This document shows positions 1 through 12,035 of a stretch of DNA of 64,000 bases, one piece after another; positions within the stretch are counted from its first letter, which is position 1, and each line of letters starts with the position of its first letter. The notes beneath the pieces are model-generated. The model worked only from the letters and a program-made list of their open reading frames with translations. It searched no databases and was not told where the DNA came from. Where the stretch lies: contig WPIO01000007.1 of NCBI GenBank assembly GCA_009760855.2, positions 9,003,001 to 9,067,000 of the forward strand. The letters run 5' to 3'. This DNA comes from Cristatella mucedo (lineage: Eukaryota > Bryozoa > Phylactolaemata > Cristatellidae). A program made the translations under genes and the position numbers.

Positions 1-475
1 TTCACAGTTTCGACAAGACTATGCAATTAAAGAAAGGATAATCAAACTGGAAGCAATAGACAAATTTCTTCCTCCAAACTCTAAGGCCTGCCATAACTTA
101 ACTGCTGTCCCTAGTGGACCTGGTAGAGCAACTGCAGCCTCAGTGTCTGCGGTTTTGGTGGGACAATACATAGGCTGCCGTTCTCTTGCACTTGTGGGGT
201 TTTGCCAGCCGATCTGCCATCAGATCAGAGGTCCTAGACCAAAGACCCGACAGCTATTTCTTTGCCACATTTACTTTCTCCAAATTCCCAATTATTTCAG
301 CATTTTGCCTTTTTGTACGGCTCTACCACCACAATTGTTTGCAAAAATCTCTTCATGCCTTTAGTGGCTCTCAAGACAAAAAACTTAGCTGCTTGTTTCA
401 TTTACTCAAAGATGGTTAGCAAAGATGAATGTCTTCTGCTGGTCCTAAACCGCCGAGTTTATATCCGCACAAAAA

Positions 476-645
476 TACTACTTGATTTAACAGCCTCTTT
501 TGTATAGCAGCAGAAGTGCCTTAAAGGTGATCACCACTGCTTGCAGTGGCAACAAAGGATCGCCTAAGGCAGGATTCGAACCCGTGACTTCGGAGGCCTC
601 GGTCGTGAAGAGCAATTGCCCAACCTAGTGGGCCATCACGGCCAT
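476..645 (-). repeat. SINE-1, tRNA-derived
   Basis: On the minus strand it starts with a tRNA-like head: an A-box-like stretch in GGCCGTGATGGCCCACTAGG and a B-box GGTTCGAATCC. A body with CACTGCAAGCAGTGGTGATC follows, and the 3' end is CTATACAAAAGAGGCTGTTA. The same order recurs near 18.8, 37.2, 53.2 and 55.0 kb. Confidence 0.8.
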
Positions 646-2965
646 AATACAGTTGCAGTGATGATGACAGGATGAATCGATCCTGACTCGAGCTCAGTTT
701 CATGCCAAATAGTGCTACTGGCTTTGACACTAATTCTCCTATGTTATATATTGTGTCTCCTCTTCTACTTTCGTCTGTTCTACCTAATATGTTCGTTTTT
801 GATCACCGAATGTGTAAGGAGAAAACTGCCTGAGAGGCATTTTGTACACCAAAGGAAAGCAGAGCAACCATATAATGCCCATAACCCAGTGGCAATAGGG
901 CTGCAATCAGCGCTTAAAGCATACCATAGCTGAAGCAGAGGTGGGATCATCATCCAATATTTAACATTTGGTCTCTTACCTCTTTCTTCCAGAATTAGGG
1001 ATTATTTATCATCAATGATACAAGATCTTTCTGGCTCTGTGGTTTTCAGAAAACTCTGGTATACTGTAACTCTCATTTAGCAGGGCGGCCGACATAAGCC
1101 TTCCGTTTAACAAACAGCTAGTCATTAATACAGTGCCAGTGTAGTCTTTAGATATGCAAATCCACCACACTTTCCCCTTTTGCTAATGGAGCCGTGGGAG
1201 GAGGTCTCGGTATGATAGCAGGTACCAGTTAAATCCTCACACAGACCAATAAGGTCCGCCATGCCGTGACTTCTTCATATCCAGCTGAACTGCCGCCACA
1301 GCAGCAGCATAGACTTCTTAGCACCTTCAGATCCTCTCAGGACAATAAGCTAGCTGTCCATTTTTTGTTGTAGGCTACTGGTGACAGATGATTTTGCTTG
1401 AGGTAGTCCCAGGCTATTAAGCCCACCTTCAAAATGCTTACTGTGACAACCCTCGGACAACTTGTAGTCAGGCTGGGTAGTACGACAGAGTGACCAGCTG
1501 CTTGACTACAACACCAAGCACTTTATTCATAAAAGCATGCCGGCCAAACCTAGTCTACAAACTCTAGATGCTGCCGGCGCAAAAGGGAACCCACCGAGTA
1601 CTCCTTAGGCAGCAGACCTTCTATCACGTGTTGCTTGTTTTGCATCACCATGTCATGGTCCGTTCCGAAACCGCTCGACAGCTGGGGCAGCAGTGTGGGT
1701 AGATGGATGCCCCCCACAGATGCTGCCCGTGCACGGATTTGCAGCTGGACTGCCGAGTCATCAGCCGATAGCTATCGTGCATCCCTCCACCACTCGACAG
1801 CAGGTTGCTGCTTGGGGAGACTGATGCCTCGAAGGGCAGCTGCTCAATGCTCAAGGTCGCGCGAGTGAGTCAGCCCTCTCTCACACTTTCACAACGACAT
1901 GTTTGCTTCTGTTGTCGGCTTGTAAAGCCTTCTTTTGCCGCTACTTACTTTCTCACCTGTCCAAATTATGCTGCACTTCTTGATTTTCTTTATTGGAGAG
2001 GGAGAGATGAGGCCGTCGACTATTAATTGCACATTTTAATCGGTTTACGCTTGCAGTGTGCGATACATCTTCCTGCACCGTAGTGCTGCTTACGCATCAG
2101 GGCTAAGTGGACTTATCGGTGAAGAGACATAAGGATCTCTGAAGACAGCACTCTAATCCAGAAGCCAGCCTATACTGCTTTATTTTATTCTGAAAGAAGT
2201 AACCAGACTTCAGTCTCTACAAACAGCAGTGAAGCAAATCGGCAAGCAACGGTACTAACTCTCTCTAAGGCTTCTTTCCTTCCTGCTTTCGCATTTGAGT
2301 TTCCACACGTCGTCTTTCAGCCACTCTCTTGAATCAGTTCTTAAAGATTCGTTCACTGTTATGCAAAAGTGCAGACACTAAGACCAACCAATGTGTATCA
2401 AGTACTTGGCTGAATAAATATGGCCCAGATTAAAAGGAGTAATTGCAGTAAATAAAATAAATAGTTCACTTAAAATTATGCACAGCTGCCTGACTCGAGT
2501 TCTGCCTAATTGCAAGTTCCTCGTGATAGACCCAAGAGCAGCATGAGCCTAGGCCAAGCTTTTTTCAGCATTGGTAAGTCCAACATAATCAAATACAATG
2601 CGGGCTGCTCATACGATGCAGCTACTCTAAACACATCTTCTCTTAACACTGCATGCAGGGCTAATTGCTAATGATTCCAACTAGGAACTCTTCAGTAAAT
2701 TATCTTAAAATCACAAATTCTTGAAGACAAGCAAGTGCCGTGTCTGCTAAATGCTAAAGAAATGTCGCCGTGGATGGAGGCATATTGCACTGCACATGGC
2801 GGGTAATGGTAAGGGCACACCGACTTTTGGAATGCAGCAACAGATTATTCTCTTCTAGACAAGGAGCTCCACACTTCAAAGCAGGAAAAAAATCTCTAGC
2901 AAATGCTCACAGAGTGTTAACTACTGCACACGGCGAGAAATAGAACATTACAAAAGAAGACCAGA
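646..2965. other. Intergenic or 3' region without a recognised gene
   Basis: Apart from the open frame near 1.6 kb noted separately, I see only short frames with poor protein character. AATAAA signals occur on both strands around 2.2-2.5 kb. This may hold the 3' untranslated region of the large gene. Confidence 0.5.
1548..1735 (-). other. Unassigned protein-like open frame
   Basis: Just after an in-frame TAG, a minus-strand frame reads SVGGIHLPTLLPQLSSGFG and HDMVMQNKQHVIEGLLPKE, and ends LLRRQHLEFVD before TAG. The composition is protein-like and the region is richer in GC than its surroundings. It could be a further exon of the large gene, an exon of another gene, or a decayed element. I do not recognise the family. 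Confidence 0.25.
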
Positions 2966-3187
2966 TCACTCAGCCGTCCAACCTGGATAACTCTTCGGTA
3001 AATCCACCGGGTTAAGATAATATGGTGTGAGATAGATGTCGTCTTCGGCCGGGCAAACCAGTTTGTCGTTGGTGGTTAGAAGGCGCAAACATTTCCTGGA
3101 AGCTGGTAGCCATTCCGCATCTCTATTGCTCACCCAGTTGTTGAAAAGAAATCGCACGTATGCCACCATGATCTTTTTTGGTTTTTT
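2966..3187 (-). CDS. NOV-like gene, exon 20 (last one seen)
   Basis: The acceptor is TTGCTGTAG. The translation runs IMVAYVRFLFNNWVS, EWLPASRKCLRLLTTNDKLV and YYLNPVDLPKSYPGWTAE, then TGA at 2968-2966. It resembles the EYLxFIxxHL...LLTxxGYxxPxExxIHFSxxYxNPxD segment of NOV. Plant NOV proteins continue well beyond this point, so either the animal gene ends here or a donor (CCAG|GTTGGA at 2983, or CTGA|GTGATC at 2970) leads to exons I could not find. A minus-strand AATAAA at 2187-2182 would suit the first option. Confidence 0.8.
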   Translation of the reverse strand, partial: KKPKKIMVAYVRFLFNNWVSNRDAEWLPASRKCLRLLTTNDKLVCPAEDDIYLTPYYLNPVDLPKSYPGWTAE

Positions 3188-3281
3188 CTACAGCAATACA
3201 CAATTCCCATCGGCTACAGTGACTGAGAGGAAATTCACAAAAACATGTTAGTTTTACAAAAAGCCACTTAATGCTTGTTAC

Positions 3282-3469
3282 CTCCCAAGCATCGGACTGT
3301 AGTGTAGGTATAATATGGTCGTTAATGATCCCAGAGATTGTAGGAGCATGGACACCAAGAATCTGAAGCACCTCTTTAACCTGTGCATTGGCTAATTCAC
3401 TCTGACAGCCGAGAAGGTCCTTGGAGATGATAGGTAGATCGGACTCCAGTATGTCTAATAGGCTTGAAT
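3282..3469 (-). CDS. NOV-like gene, exon 19
   Basis: The acceptor is TTTTACCAG and the donor is GGGAG|GTAACA. LLDILESDLPIISKDLLGC and VLQILGVHAPTISGIINDHI match the LRxxxPSLL...LLxxLGVxxLSxxDIIxxHILP part of NOV. The exon runs from phase 1 to phase 0. Confidence 0.88.
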
Positions 3470-5072
3470 CTGGTAAAAATTAAAGACCTACTAATTCAAA
3501 CATTACTGACCTGTCATAGCCTAGACATACACTATCAATTGACATTGTCAGAGCTCAGAGCCTTGGAATACTGTGACATCGTTTTATAATAATGTGAACA
3601 TAACTTGCGAGATGCTAAATATATGCATTTTCGTATTTATGCCGGTAGAAAGGTAAAGGTGAGAATTCTAGAAAAAATAAAACACTGCGGATCGGTAGCA
3701 GGCAAGCCCAAAGCTACCATGCATAAATGAATGCGACATGATTTTAAAGTCACTTGATCATCAACTGGCTATACTAAAAAAAAGCTTCAACAGCTCGGGC
3801 AGACTTAATCAGGGCAGCAATCTATCTACTAATACATAAGCTTTAGGTGTTCCACGGGTAGACACATTTTTTTAGGGATCGGATCTTGGACTTTCCTGAG
3901 GTTGGGGGCCGGCTTATCGTGGCTTAAAAGGAGCTGCAGCCCCACAGTACTAACAAAACAAGATCGACAATTCACAGCACACACAGCACCCATTGGTGAA
4001 TGAGGTCAGCTTCATGTCAATGCTGGCTCTCAGCAACTGGACGGCGCTTGCCGTTAAAACAATGGACCGGGCTCTTGATTCAATACAGAGACTCTCATGA
4101 AATATGCTCACTCGAGTAACCATGGGTGCATGGCCGGAAAGAAGAGTTTCGGTCGGTAGGCTGGTCGCAAGTCTCCAAGCTTGCCGTCAACAGCTTGCCA
4201 CTATCTTGATGGTCATTTGCAGCCATGTACTTCCAAGATGCTACGTTAAATAGTTGAAGAAATGCGGATGCTAGTGCAAAGCAGACATTTTCCTTAAGCT
4301 GCCACCGATTACCGCCAGTTGCCAAGACAGAGAGCAGTACTTCTTGCAAGTCTCAGCAGAGGGAGTTTTATGGTGCAGGGCACCGGGCATGTTGAAGTTA
4401 GAATAACCAGCTATGAGCTTCTTGCCACACTCGTCCCTCCTGACGAAACGAAGCAGAGAGTTCTGCTCTATATACATGTAAATAGCTGAGCCCAATCAGC
4501 AGGAGCCTAGAGAGTGGTTTGGGTCGTAGAACATACGAGGTGATCCCCGATGATTGCTCTATCCACAGCCTGCATGCCTCTAATATGGGTACATTGCCTG
4601 ACATGGCTATTGGCTTTGAATGGTTTGCTACACTACAGAGATGCATTCTAACGACTGCATTCTGCCTCTCACGCAACCGATCAGCAAAAACAATCAGGTA
4701 TCCCTAGTGATTAATGCCCTATAGCAGAGCTCCTTATACCTACAATTTAGACGATGCCATGCCACGAAAGGCAAACAGCAGTAGGGATGAAACATATTAG
4801 GTATGATGAGCAATTGAATTGAATAATAGCGGCAGTCAATTACAGGTGGGTCGATCTTTACCAGACCACTTGCAATGCAACTAACACGTCTCAAATCAGC
4901 ACTGTGAATTGAGTCCATTCAAATAAAACAGCTTAAAGGCCCTTAAACAGATTCCAGCACCTGAAGCACTGCTGGATATGAGCAAAAAACATGCCAATAG
5001 CATGCTCAACACAGGTCAATAGGTTGCTATCTAAAAATGCCAGAGTTATGCAAGCGCTAGCTGCCGAATCAC

Positions 5073-5258
5073 CTTTCCTGTCATTAGCACCAAGTGGTAA
5101 GAAAACTGCCTGATTGTCACTAAGGCTAACGGTGCTCCCGTTGGAAAGTGAAAACAGTTTCATAGCTGCAATTGTTCCAATGGCTGATGATTGGTAGCCA
5201 TCACCTAGGAAGTGGTACATAGCTGACAACCAGACAGCAGAGTATTTTATGGGGAAGC
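5073..5258 (-). CDS. NOV-like gene, exon 18
   Basis: The acceptor is TTATTGCAG and the donor is GAAAG|GTGATT. YSAVWLSAMYHFLG and AAMKLFSLSNGSTVSL, then AVFLPLG, matches the WLxxL...LRxxPxFPLxDGxxxSLxEGxIWFP block. The frame stays open about 50 codons past the donor (to about 4936), so a longer exon is possible. This donor is the one that joins exon 19 in phase. Confidence 0.85.
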
Positions 5259-7671
5259 CTGCAATAAAAAGCACAATTATATGCTGCCAGCTCTGCACAT
5301 GTCGGCGATGCAAAATAGCAGTTAAAAAATAAAATTTCTTAACAATCAAGGTCAATATCCTCCAAGAATAATTATTACAAAATCAGGTGCAAGCCTATAA
5401 CCATAACAACAGACTCAGCACACCGCGACTCGATCATAGCATCCAACACAGTGTGTACCAGAGCATAACGTACGTCAGCATCTTCTATTTTGCCACGTGA
5501 CTGTCACGAAAGCTCAATACTAGAGAAAAGTATTGATAAAGTGTATACCACAATACTTGGGATCGACTGAATTATGCTCCGTCAACCATCACTGGAGTGT
5601 TTCCCACCATATAGAACACCGGCACCAATTATGTAACAACACATTTAGATAGAAAGATGGGCTGTGCTACAGAATAACAGTAGAGCTTGCCAAGCTGTAT
5701 GTTTTTACGTGGGAGTCCGGACTACTTAAAAAAACCTAACTGTATGCTACTCGTCAAGAGGGAGCCTTTGATTTATAAGACAGGTGCTCCATCAGGGATT
5801 CCACTAGCTATTTACAAAAGCATACACCATTCTTTTCATGTTTACAATCAGGACGATTTCGTTACATTTACTCACCTAGTCACCCATACAGTCACCCACA
5901 TATTCCTACACTATACCGGCCAGGGTAAAAAGCCCATAATGCCTCCATGCTTTTCCATGAAGCAGCTAAGTCGGTTGGAATTTTAAGGCAGCATCGATGC
6001 TTGCCTCTGGTGACGTGTCGATGCAAAACTAATCACACACATTCATTCTTTTGTAGAAGGAAAACATGCTTTCTCTTATACTTATCTGATGGTTACATGG
6101 CCTGGCGTTTTCGTAGAGGTGTAACTCACGTGCTGTCTTTTTGAAAATGGAAGCAGGTAGCCTTTTTGCAGGACCGCTGACATTTCCTATATGTCGATGA
6201 CAAGAGTTTAACCATTTGTTTTTAAATATAGCATTTTGGCTGTATCTGAATAGTAATAACAGCTATTTCACAGCTGCCCTGCTGAGCAGGAAATACTGCT
6301 AGCGATTGATATTCACCAGAAGTGTTTATCGTGCCGGAAAGATGTTTCAGATCGTTTAAAAGCACATATCACATACCAACTAGATGGCATACAGTTTCAC
6401 ATAATCCAATATGCCAGTAGATGTCTGGAACTTGTCAGCCGTCAAACACAAATCCCATTTTTACTCTAACTTTTGAGATTGGAAGACAACGGCTGCTTAC
6501 AGACAGGTGAGCATGTGTACAGATGTGAGTTCACTCACATACTTGCGAAATACTCATTCTGACAAATTGTTATCGATGTCTTTTTCTCTAGTTCTTGTGG
6601 CTCTCAAATGGTTTCTTGTGTATCAGCATGTTTTAAATCCTAAAGTAATACCAACTAAGCCTTAATAGAACTTTTTATGCAAGACTGATCTTTGAGATGC
6701 TGTTCAAATGGCAAAGAACTAATTAGGCTTTAGTGATGTGATTAATCGAAGCTTGAAGAACACTGCCACATTTTGCCAATCGCACACACACAACATCACC
6801 AATGATGTGCATAAAAATGAAGCTAAAATCTAAGGTTGTGGTAAAACATGGAACAGATCGCTTCTGGGTGAAAATGAGATTCTGCAATGGTTACGTGCAT
6901 ATGGACTGCCCCACCATGACTAAGAATGTAAGTTCAGCTGGTTTGGCTGCACGTGCATCTGCTGCCATACCCTAGAAAATCTACTCCCACATCAGTGACC
7001 GTATCAGCTCAGTATAACATGCAACTGCCAAGCATGTGTATCAAACCAAAACCTACGGGTCCCCAAAGTCGGCATCTAGTCCAAGGTGGTCAACAGAAAT
7101 TTATATACGATCTATTAAGAGATAAATGTGCAGCCAAGGCTTCTGTAACAAAACCATTGCGACTTGCATCGCTTTGTATCACGGAAAACCAGTGCAGGTC
7201 GGCAATACAAATCAATCTTTTCAGATTTCTCAAAAATATTTGACAACCATGCCGAGTCACAGCTCCATGTAAAATTAAAGTAAACGTCAGCTGATCGAAC
7301 GGCCTAATAAATATGGTAGCAGAAGAGCCTCAGCAACAACCACTCTCACTAGCTGTGGGCAATAATGAATTGTCTGCAACAGTACTTAAACCATGACCCC
7401 GGTCGTAAAGTACAACCACCTTCACCGTAAATCCCACATTTTCTTCATAGCATTGGCTTCGCCCATGAAAATCGTCCTATATATGCTAAAGCATGTTGTG
7501 AAGGTTCATATTATCACTAATCAGTACATAAGGTTCCTTTCTAGCCTAAGTGTAGGGCCTAGCTAGAATTTCCTCCTGGGACACTACAAAATATCAGTAT
7601 CAATAACATGCACAATTTCAGATGCATAAACAGGTAATGAATAATTCCTACGAATAAAGTATACGATAGTA
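5259..7671. other. Intron 17, left part: nothing recognised
   Basis: This AT-rich intronic sequence has only short frames. A decayed SINE-1-like piece (AGCAGAAGAGCC followed by CAACAACCACTCTC) is visible near 7.32-7.40 kb. Confidence 0.5.
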
Positions 7672-7675
7672 GTAG

Positions 7676-9141
7676 TGTAGCGCCCTGCTGGCCTTGGCTG
7701 AATTTTAGCGCGAACAAGAGCTGTTCGGCGGCGGGCTAGTGCCCCTTTGTCCTGGAGCAGTGAGCCAGAGAGGAGTGCGGTTAGAGAGGAAGCGCTTAGG
7801 AGCAGGCCAGGAAGCTCTGAGACGAGCGGCGGCGATTCGGCCTTTAGAATTGGTCCGATACTCGCGGAGGCTGCTGATAGATGTTGGCTGGCCTGTCAAC
7901 CCCCGCCTTCCCTCTTTCCAAGAAAGAATCGTCTGGAACCCATTCGCCATTCAAGCTGGACAGAGGGGACATTCCAGTGGCCTAGTGCCGGTATTAATTC
8001 CTCACCGTAATGGGCCATGGTGGCGGGCCCAATACCACTAAGCTCTTGCCCCATTGTCTCAGCTTAGTATTTAAGAGTCGAGCGACGCTCGATCTTGGTC
8101 TTTTGTCTTTTGTTCAGCTACTCTCATCGGCCTCGCTTCGACGCCGTCGGACTCATTTCTCTGAAAGCGAGGGAGGAGGGCGGGCTGTCCGCCGACGATG
8201 GACGGAACAGGACGAGACAGCTCTAAGAGGATTCGGTGGAACTCCACCGAACACGGTCGTATCGCGCCCGAGCTGGCAATTTTGTGTTCTTTCGTGTTTT
8301 GTGTGTTCGCGCTAGCACGTGGTCTCGGCATAGGGATTTGCCGGTGCGAGCTAGGCGTAGTTGGCGTCTGTGGAGCCCTAGTTCTCCGGGTAGGGTTTGG
8401 GCTCCGGTTCGCGCTTCAGTGTGGAGAAGTATTTCCTCAACAGGAGTGCTTGAGTTGGCGTGTGTGGAGTATTCCTGCCGCACTGGTGGAAACCGAGTTC
8501 TAGTTACCGGTCAGGGTTTAGACTCTGGTTCGGGCTCCGTCTATTTGGGTCGTTTCCCATTATACTCGTAAGCAGCCCCAGTGTGGAGAAGTATTCCCTC
8601 CGCAAGAGTGCTTGAGGTGGCGTGTGTGGAGTATTCCGGTCGCACTGGTGGAAACCGAGTTCTAGTTCACCGGTCAGGGTTTAGACTCCGGTATGCGCTT
8701 CAGTGCGGAGGAGTATTCCCAACGCAAGAGTGTTTACGTCGGCGTGTTTGGGGTATTCCCTCGGCACAGGTGGGAACGGATTCCTAGTTCACCGGTTAGG
8801 GTTTAGGGTCCGGGTCGCGCTTAGTGTGGAAGAGTATTCCCTCCGCAAGAGTGTTGGTGCAGTTGAGAACGTGCGAGGAGTGTGGAGATATAGCTGAACT
8901 AGACGCATAGCGACTTTGTGCGCTTGCGAATAAAGTTCAGTAAAATCCCCAATTTGTGTGTCTCGTTTCCGATTCACGCGGCGGACTCACGACCCCCTTT
9001 AGTAACAGTAAGCAGGTCAGCGCCAGAAACGCTCGTTTCGTGACGGCCAGCTTATTGCGCGAACTGAACGGCATTAGGCGATAGGCTACGCCGCTAGGTA
9101 AGCGACAGGTCAAGCCTACCCGCCGAGCCTTCGGCGTTACA
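7676..9141 (+). mobile_element. 5' LTR of a retrotransposon
   Basis: It begins TGTAGCGCCC and ends GCGTTACA. Flanking GTAG at 7672-7675 is repeated after the element at 10935-10938. TATTTAAG at 8068-8075 is a likely TATA box and AATAAAG at 8929 a likely polyadenylation signal, giving a U3-R-U5 layout of about 1.47 kb. The R region contains tandem repeats. It is much more GC-rich than the surrounding intron. Confidence 0.85.
8341..8865 (+). repeat. Tandem repeats inside the LTR
   Basis: About four diverged units of 115-170 bp start with a GTGTGGAGAAGTATTCCCTC-like segment near 8420, 8581, 8702 and 8823. Each holds GTTC(A)CCGG.TAGGGTTTAG-type sequence, and one contains TTAGGGTTTAGGGTCC. The units fall in the presumed R region of the LTR. 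Confidence 0.75.
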
Positions 9142-9144
9142 TTT

Positions 9145-9162
9145 TGGCGCCCGAACGGGGAC
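9145..9162 (+). other. Primer binding site (tRNA-Lys type)
   Basis: TGGCGCCCGAACGGGGAC starts three bases after the LTR end. It differs at one position from the known tRNA-Lys primer site TGGCGCCCGAACAGGGAC. This fixes the LTR boundary and the plus orientation. Confidence 0.85.
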
Positions 9163-9331
9163 TTGTCAAATTGCGGGTAGGATCCTAGGACGAGAAATTC
9201 CGCAGGAGGCGGCTTGCTTGAGTAGGTCTCCTGAATTAGACTTGCAGGCGTGTAAATTGGATCGAGCAAAAGAGTCGTTTTAACGTGAGAGGTAGGGACA
9301 TTTTCTGAGCAAGTAAATCGAAACGCCCGAA

Positions 9332-9950
9332 ATGAGCCATTCTCATCAGGCTGTAGCGGGTGGGAGTAGCGCGGCAGCAGGCGCTAGGGAAGCACCTGAC
9401 ACAGCTATGTAGATGGACGCGTGCAGCAGATGGTAAAAATCGCTCTGCTGAAAGCTAGCGCGGACGCGCACGCTCGGCAGCAGCCGCTGCACCAAGCTGC
9501 GCCGCAACTTTTGTTTCCTCCACCTTTCGTCGCGGAGCTGATTAGCGTGAATACTGCCAATATCGTGCTGTATTTCTCCGGTGAGAAACCGGAATCTCGA
9601 TTAGATGTCTGCAGGAGTAAAAATCACAGGAGCTGTCGGTGGTCACGAAGAGCTGGCGTCGACGGAAGAAGCTACGAGACGCCATCTCCCCAAAGGCCGT
9701 TTTGCGGAAGGAGACTGAGGTTAAACATCTTTTGCGTGGCACTTTCCGTTTAAGAGCGGGCACTAACATGCATGTTCTTGTAGGCGAACGCCAACCGCCG
9801 GATGGACCAACTGAGATTGCATGCTATTCGTTCTGTGGCCCGGCCAGAGGAGCTGGCCGACGCCAGACATTCGACGACGTTGGAAAGGAGAGAAGTGGAG
9901 CACCGCGATCGCTCCTACCCGAGTGAACAGCTCAAGACGTACCACAACCT
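9332..9950 (+). pseudogene. Gag remnant of the LTR element
   Basis: An ATG at 9332 opens a 26-codon Ser/Ala/Gly-rich frame that is closed by TAG. Further Gag-like frames follow (about 9421-9750 and 9639-9926) in different phases. Frameshifts and stops break the gene, and no protease, reverse transcriptase or integrase frame follows, so the internal region is deleted and inactive. Confidence 0.5.
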
Positions 9951-10208
9951 AGCGCAGCTTCAGCACTAGGTAGTGCCTCGACGAGGGCGTTCCGCTTTTT
10001 TTTCTCCGGAAAATTGAAAGCTGAAAGCTAAGGAAGGGGCCGGAGTTTTTTTTTGGTGCGCCGCCCAATGACTCACTGGCACGTCGCGATGTTAGGTTAT
10101 GCATAATTACGAGTGATTGTTGCGTTGATTGTGTGCAAGTGTGAGCTTGGCAGCTTGGGTAGTATAGAGGGCAGATCCGAGGTCGGATCTTCCCGTGGTC
10201 GATAGGTT

Positions 10209-10934
10209 TGTGGCGCCCTGCTGGCCTTGGCTGAATTTTAGCGCGAACAAGAGCTGTTCGGCGGGCTAGTGCCCCTTTGTCCTGGAGCAGTGAGCCAGAG
10301 AGGAGCGTCAGTGCGGTTAGAGAGGAAGCGCTTAGGAGCAAGCCAGGAAGCTCTGAGACGAGCGGCGGCGATTCGGCCTTTAGAATTGGTCCGATACTCG
10401 CGGAAGCTGCTGATAGATGTTGGCTGGCCTTCCTTCTTCCTTTCAGAGAAACGAGTGCCCGACGGCGTCGAGGCGCAGAGCCGGACCAAAGACAAAAGAC
10501 ACGAGGCAAGAGACAGAACGAGCGTCGCTCGACTCTTAAATACTTGGCTGAGACAATGGGGCAAGAGCTTAGTGGTATTGGGCCCGCCACCATGGCCCAT
10601 TACGGTGAGGAATTAATACCGGCACTAGGCCACTGGAATGTCCCCTCTGTCCAGCTTGAATGGCGAATGGGTTCCAGACGATTCTTTCTTGGAAAGAGGG
10701 AAGGCGGGGGTTGACAGGCCAGCCAACATCTATCAGCAGCCTCCGCGAGTATCGGACCAATTCTAAAGGCCGAATCGCCGCCGCTCGTCTCAGTGCTTCC
10801 TGGCCTGCTCCTAAGCGCTTCCTCTCTAACCGCACTCCTCTCTGGCTCACTGCTCCAGGACAAAGGGGCACTAGCCCGCCGCCGAACAGCTCTTGTTCGC
10901 GCTAAAATTCAGCCAAGGCCAGCAGGGCACTACA
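10209..10934. mobile_element. Folded-back right end of the LTR element
   Basis: 10209-10430 repeats the first 215-220 bp of the 5' LTR in direct orientation. It switches without spacer to 10432-10934, which is the reverse complement of LTR positions 7676 to about 8172. The element therefore ends in an inverted LTR start (GGGCACTACA) rather than a normal 3' LTR. The copies differ at few sites, so the rearrangement looks young. Confidence 0.85.
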
Positions 10935-12035
10935 GTAGTAATAATAATAGTAACAATTATATATTGCTGGATTAGCACACAAACAGAATTTAATCTCTAT
11001 ACACCTGCTTTACAACTTGCTGCAAGAGAATCAATACCTAAGAGGTGAGTGACATGCATGGTATCAAACATGCAAAAGCAAACAAGCATAATGTTGGGCC
11101 AGCATGATTATGCAAACATATAGACACTCGTGATCAACTGTTAGTAAGACCTCTGGCCAGTACCATATACTGAATCGTGCACACGTAGGCACGCAAAGCA
11201 TGCTCGAACAAAGAAAGATAAGTTCACTAGGGTACTGGAAGCTTAACAGAACTTATGTGTCTTTAGCTGAGACTTAAAAAAAAGATTCTGGCAGTGACCA
11301 TAGAATTGAGAGATGACTAGATGCTGAGTAGCGGCCGGTGCAAGAGCATAATGGAGCAGCAAGGCAGTCGGATAGGTAGGCAGGTGTAAGCAAGCGAAAT
11401 GACGTATAAGCCAGAATGAGGATCATGAACACGATTCGGTGCTTTATAGGGAGCCTTAATGATGTGTAATCATGAGTGGGCTTGATTAGCTCAGTAAAAT
11501 TAGTTGAACTCATGCTGCTGCCCGAAACAGGTTGATGCCTTCTGTGAGCAACAGATAAATTAAAGCTTCATATTAAATTCAGTCAAATCAGGGAATGCCG
11601 TGATGCCTGTGTGTAACAAGCATGAGACGCAGCTCTATTGGATGAGCAATAATTACACGTGTAATTATCAAAAGGCTACAATTTTTGGGAAGGTCTGGCA
11701 ATTTAGCGTTGCAGCCTGGTTGTGGTATCGGCTGAATTTATCTGAGAAATCTTGGAACCAGCTAGACTCTGAGTGGCTGTTATCGCAAGGTCAATTATTA
11801 AGACAGATTGGCATAAGGAGATGCTTAAAAAGTATTGAGAATGGAATTTTGAGATGTTTGGCTAAGACTCGAGTAAGTACATCCATGCATACTGTCATTG
11901 CCAATAGAATTTGTGAAGTCTAGGTATCATATGTGGTTGCTAAAAAAATAAGCTCACTGTAGGAAGAGATGAATTATTTTTTAGCCAAGAGGCCAATAAA
12001 ATCAGCTGCTTGCATTTAAAATGGTCATCACTTAC
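10935..12035. other. Intron 17, middle: mostly unique, old LINE piece
   Basis: The only coding trace is a minus-strand frame at 11274-11513 with LRLPIKHRIVFMILIL and LTPAYLSDCL. It resembles the C-terminal reverse-transcriptase region of LINE-1f but is heavily decayed. Confidence 0.4.

Noticed and set aside
4095-4676. Overlapping minus-strand frames of 74-92 codons
   Set aside because: No recognisable motif, and exons 18 and 19 join without them.
4936-5072. Open extension of exon 18 (CITLAFLDSNLLTCVEHAIG)
   Set aside because: The upstream donor GAAAG|GTGATT joins exon 19 in phase and fits the family spacing. The extension resembles no NOV segment.
8223-8483. Minus-strand frame across the LTR tandem repeats
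   Set aside because: It is a side effect of GC-rich repeats within a clearly non-coding LTR.
10238-10905. Overlapping 80-215-codon frames on both strands
   Set aside because: They are produced by the inverted LTR copies. Matching frames recur at 7.7-8.0 kb in the non-coding U3 region.
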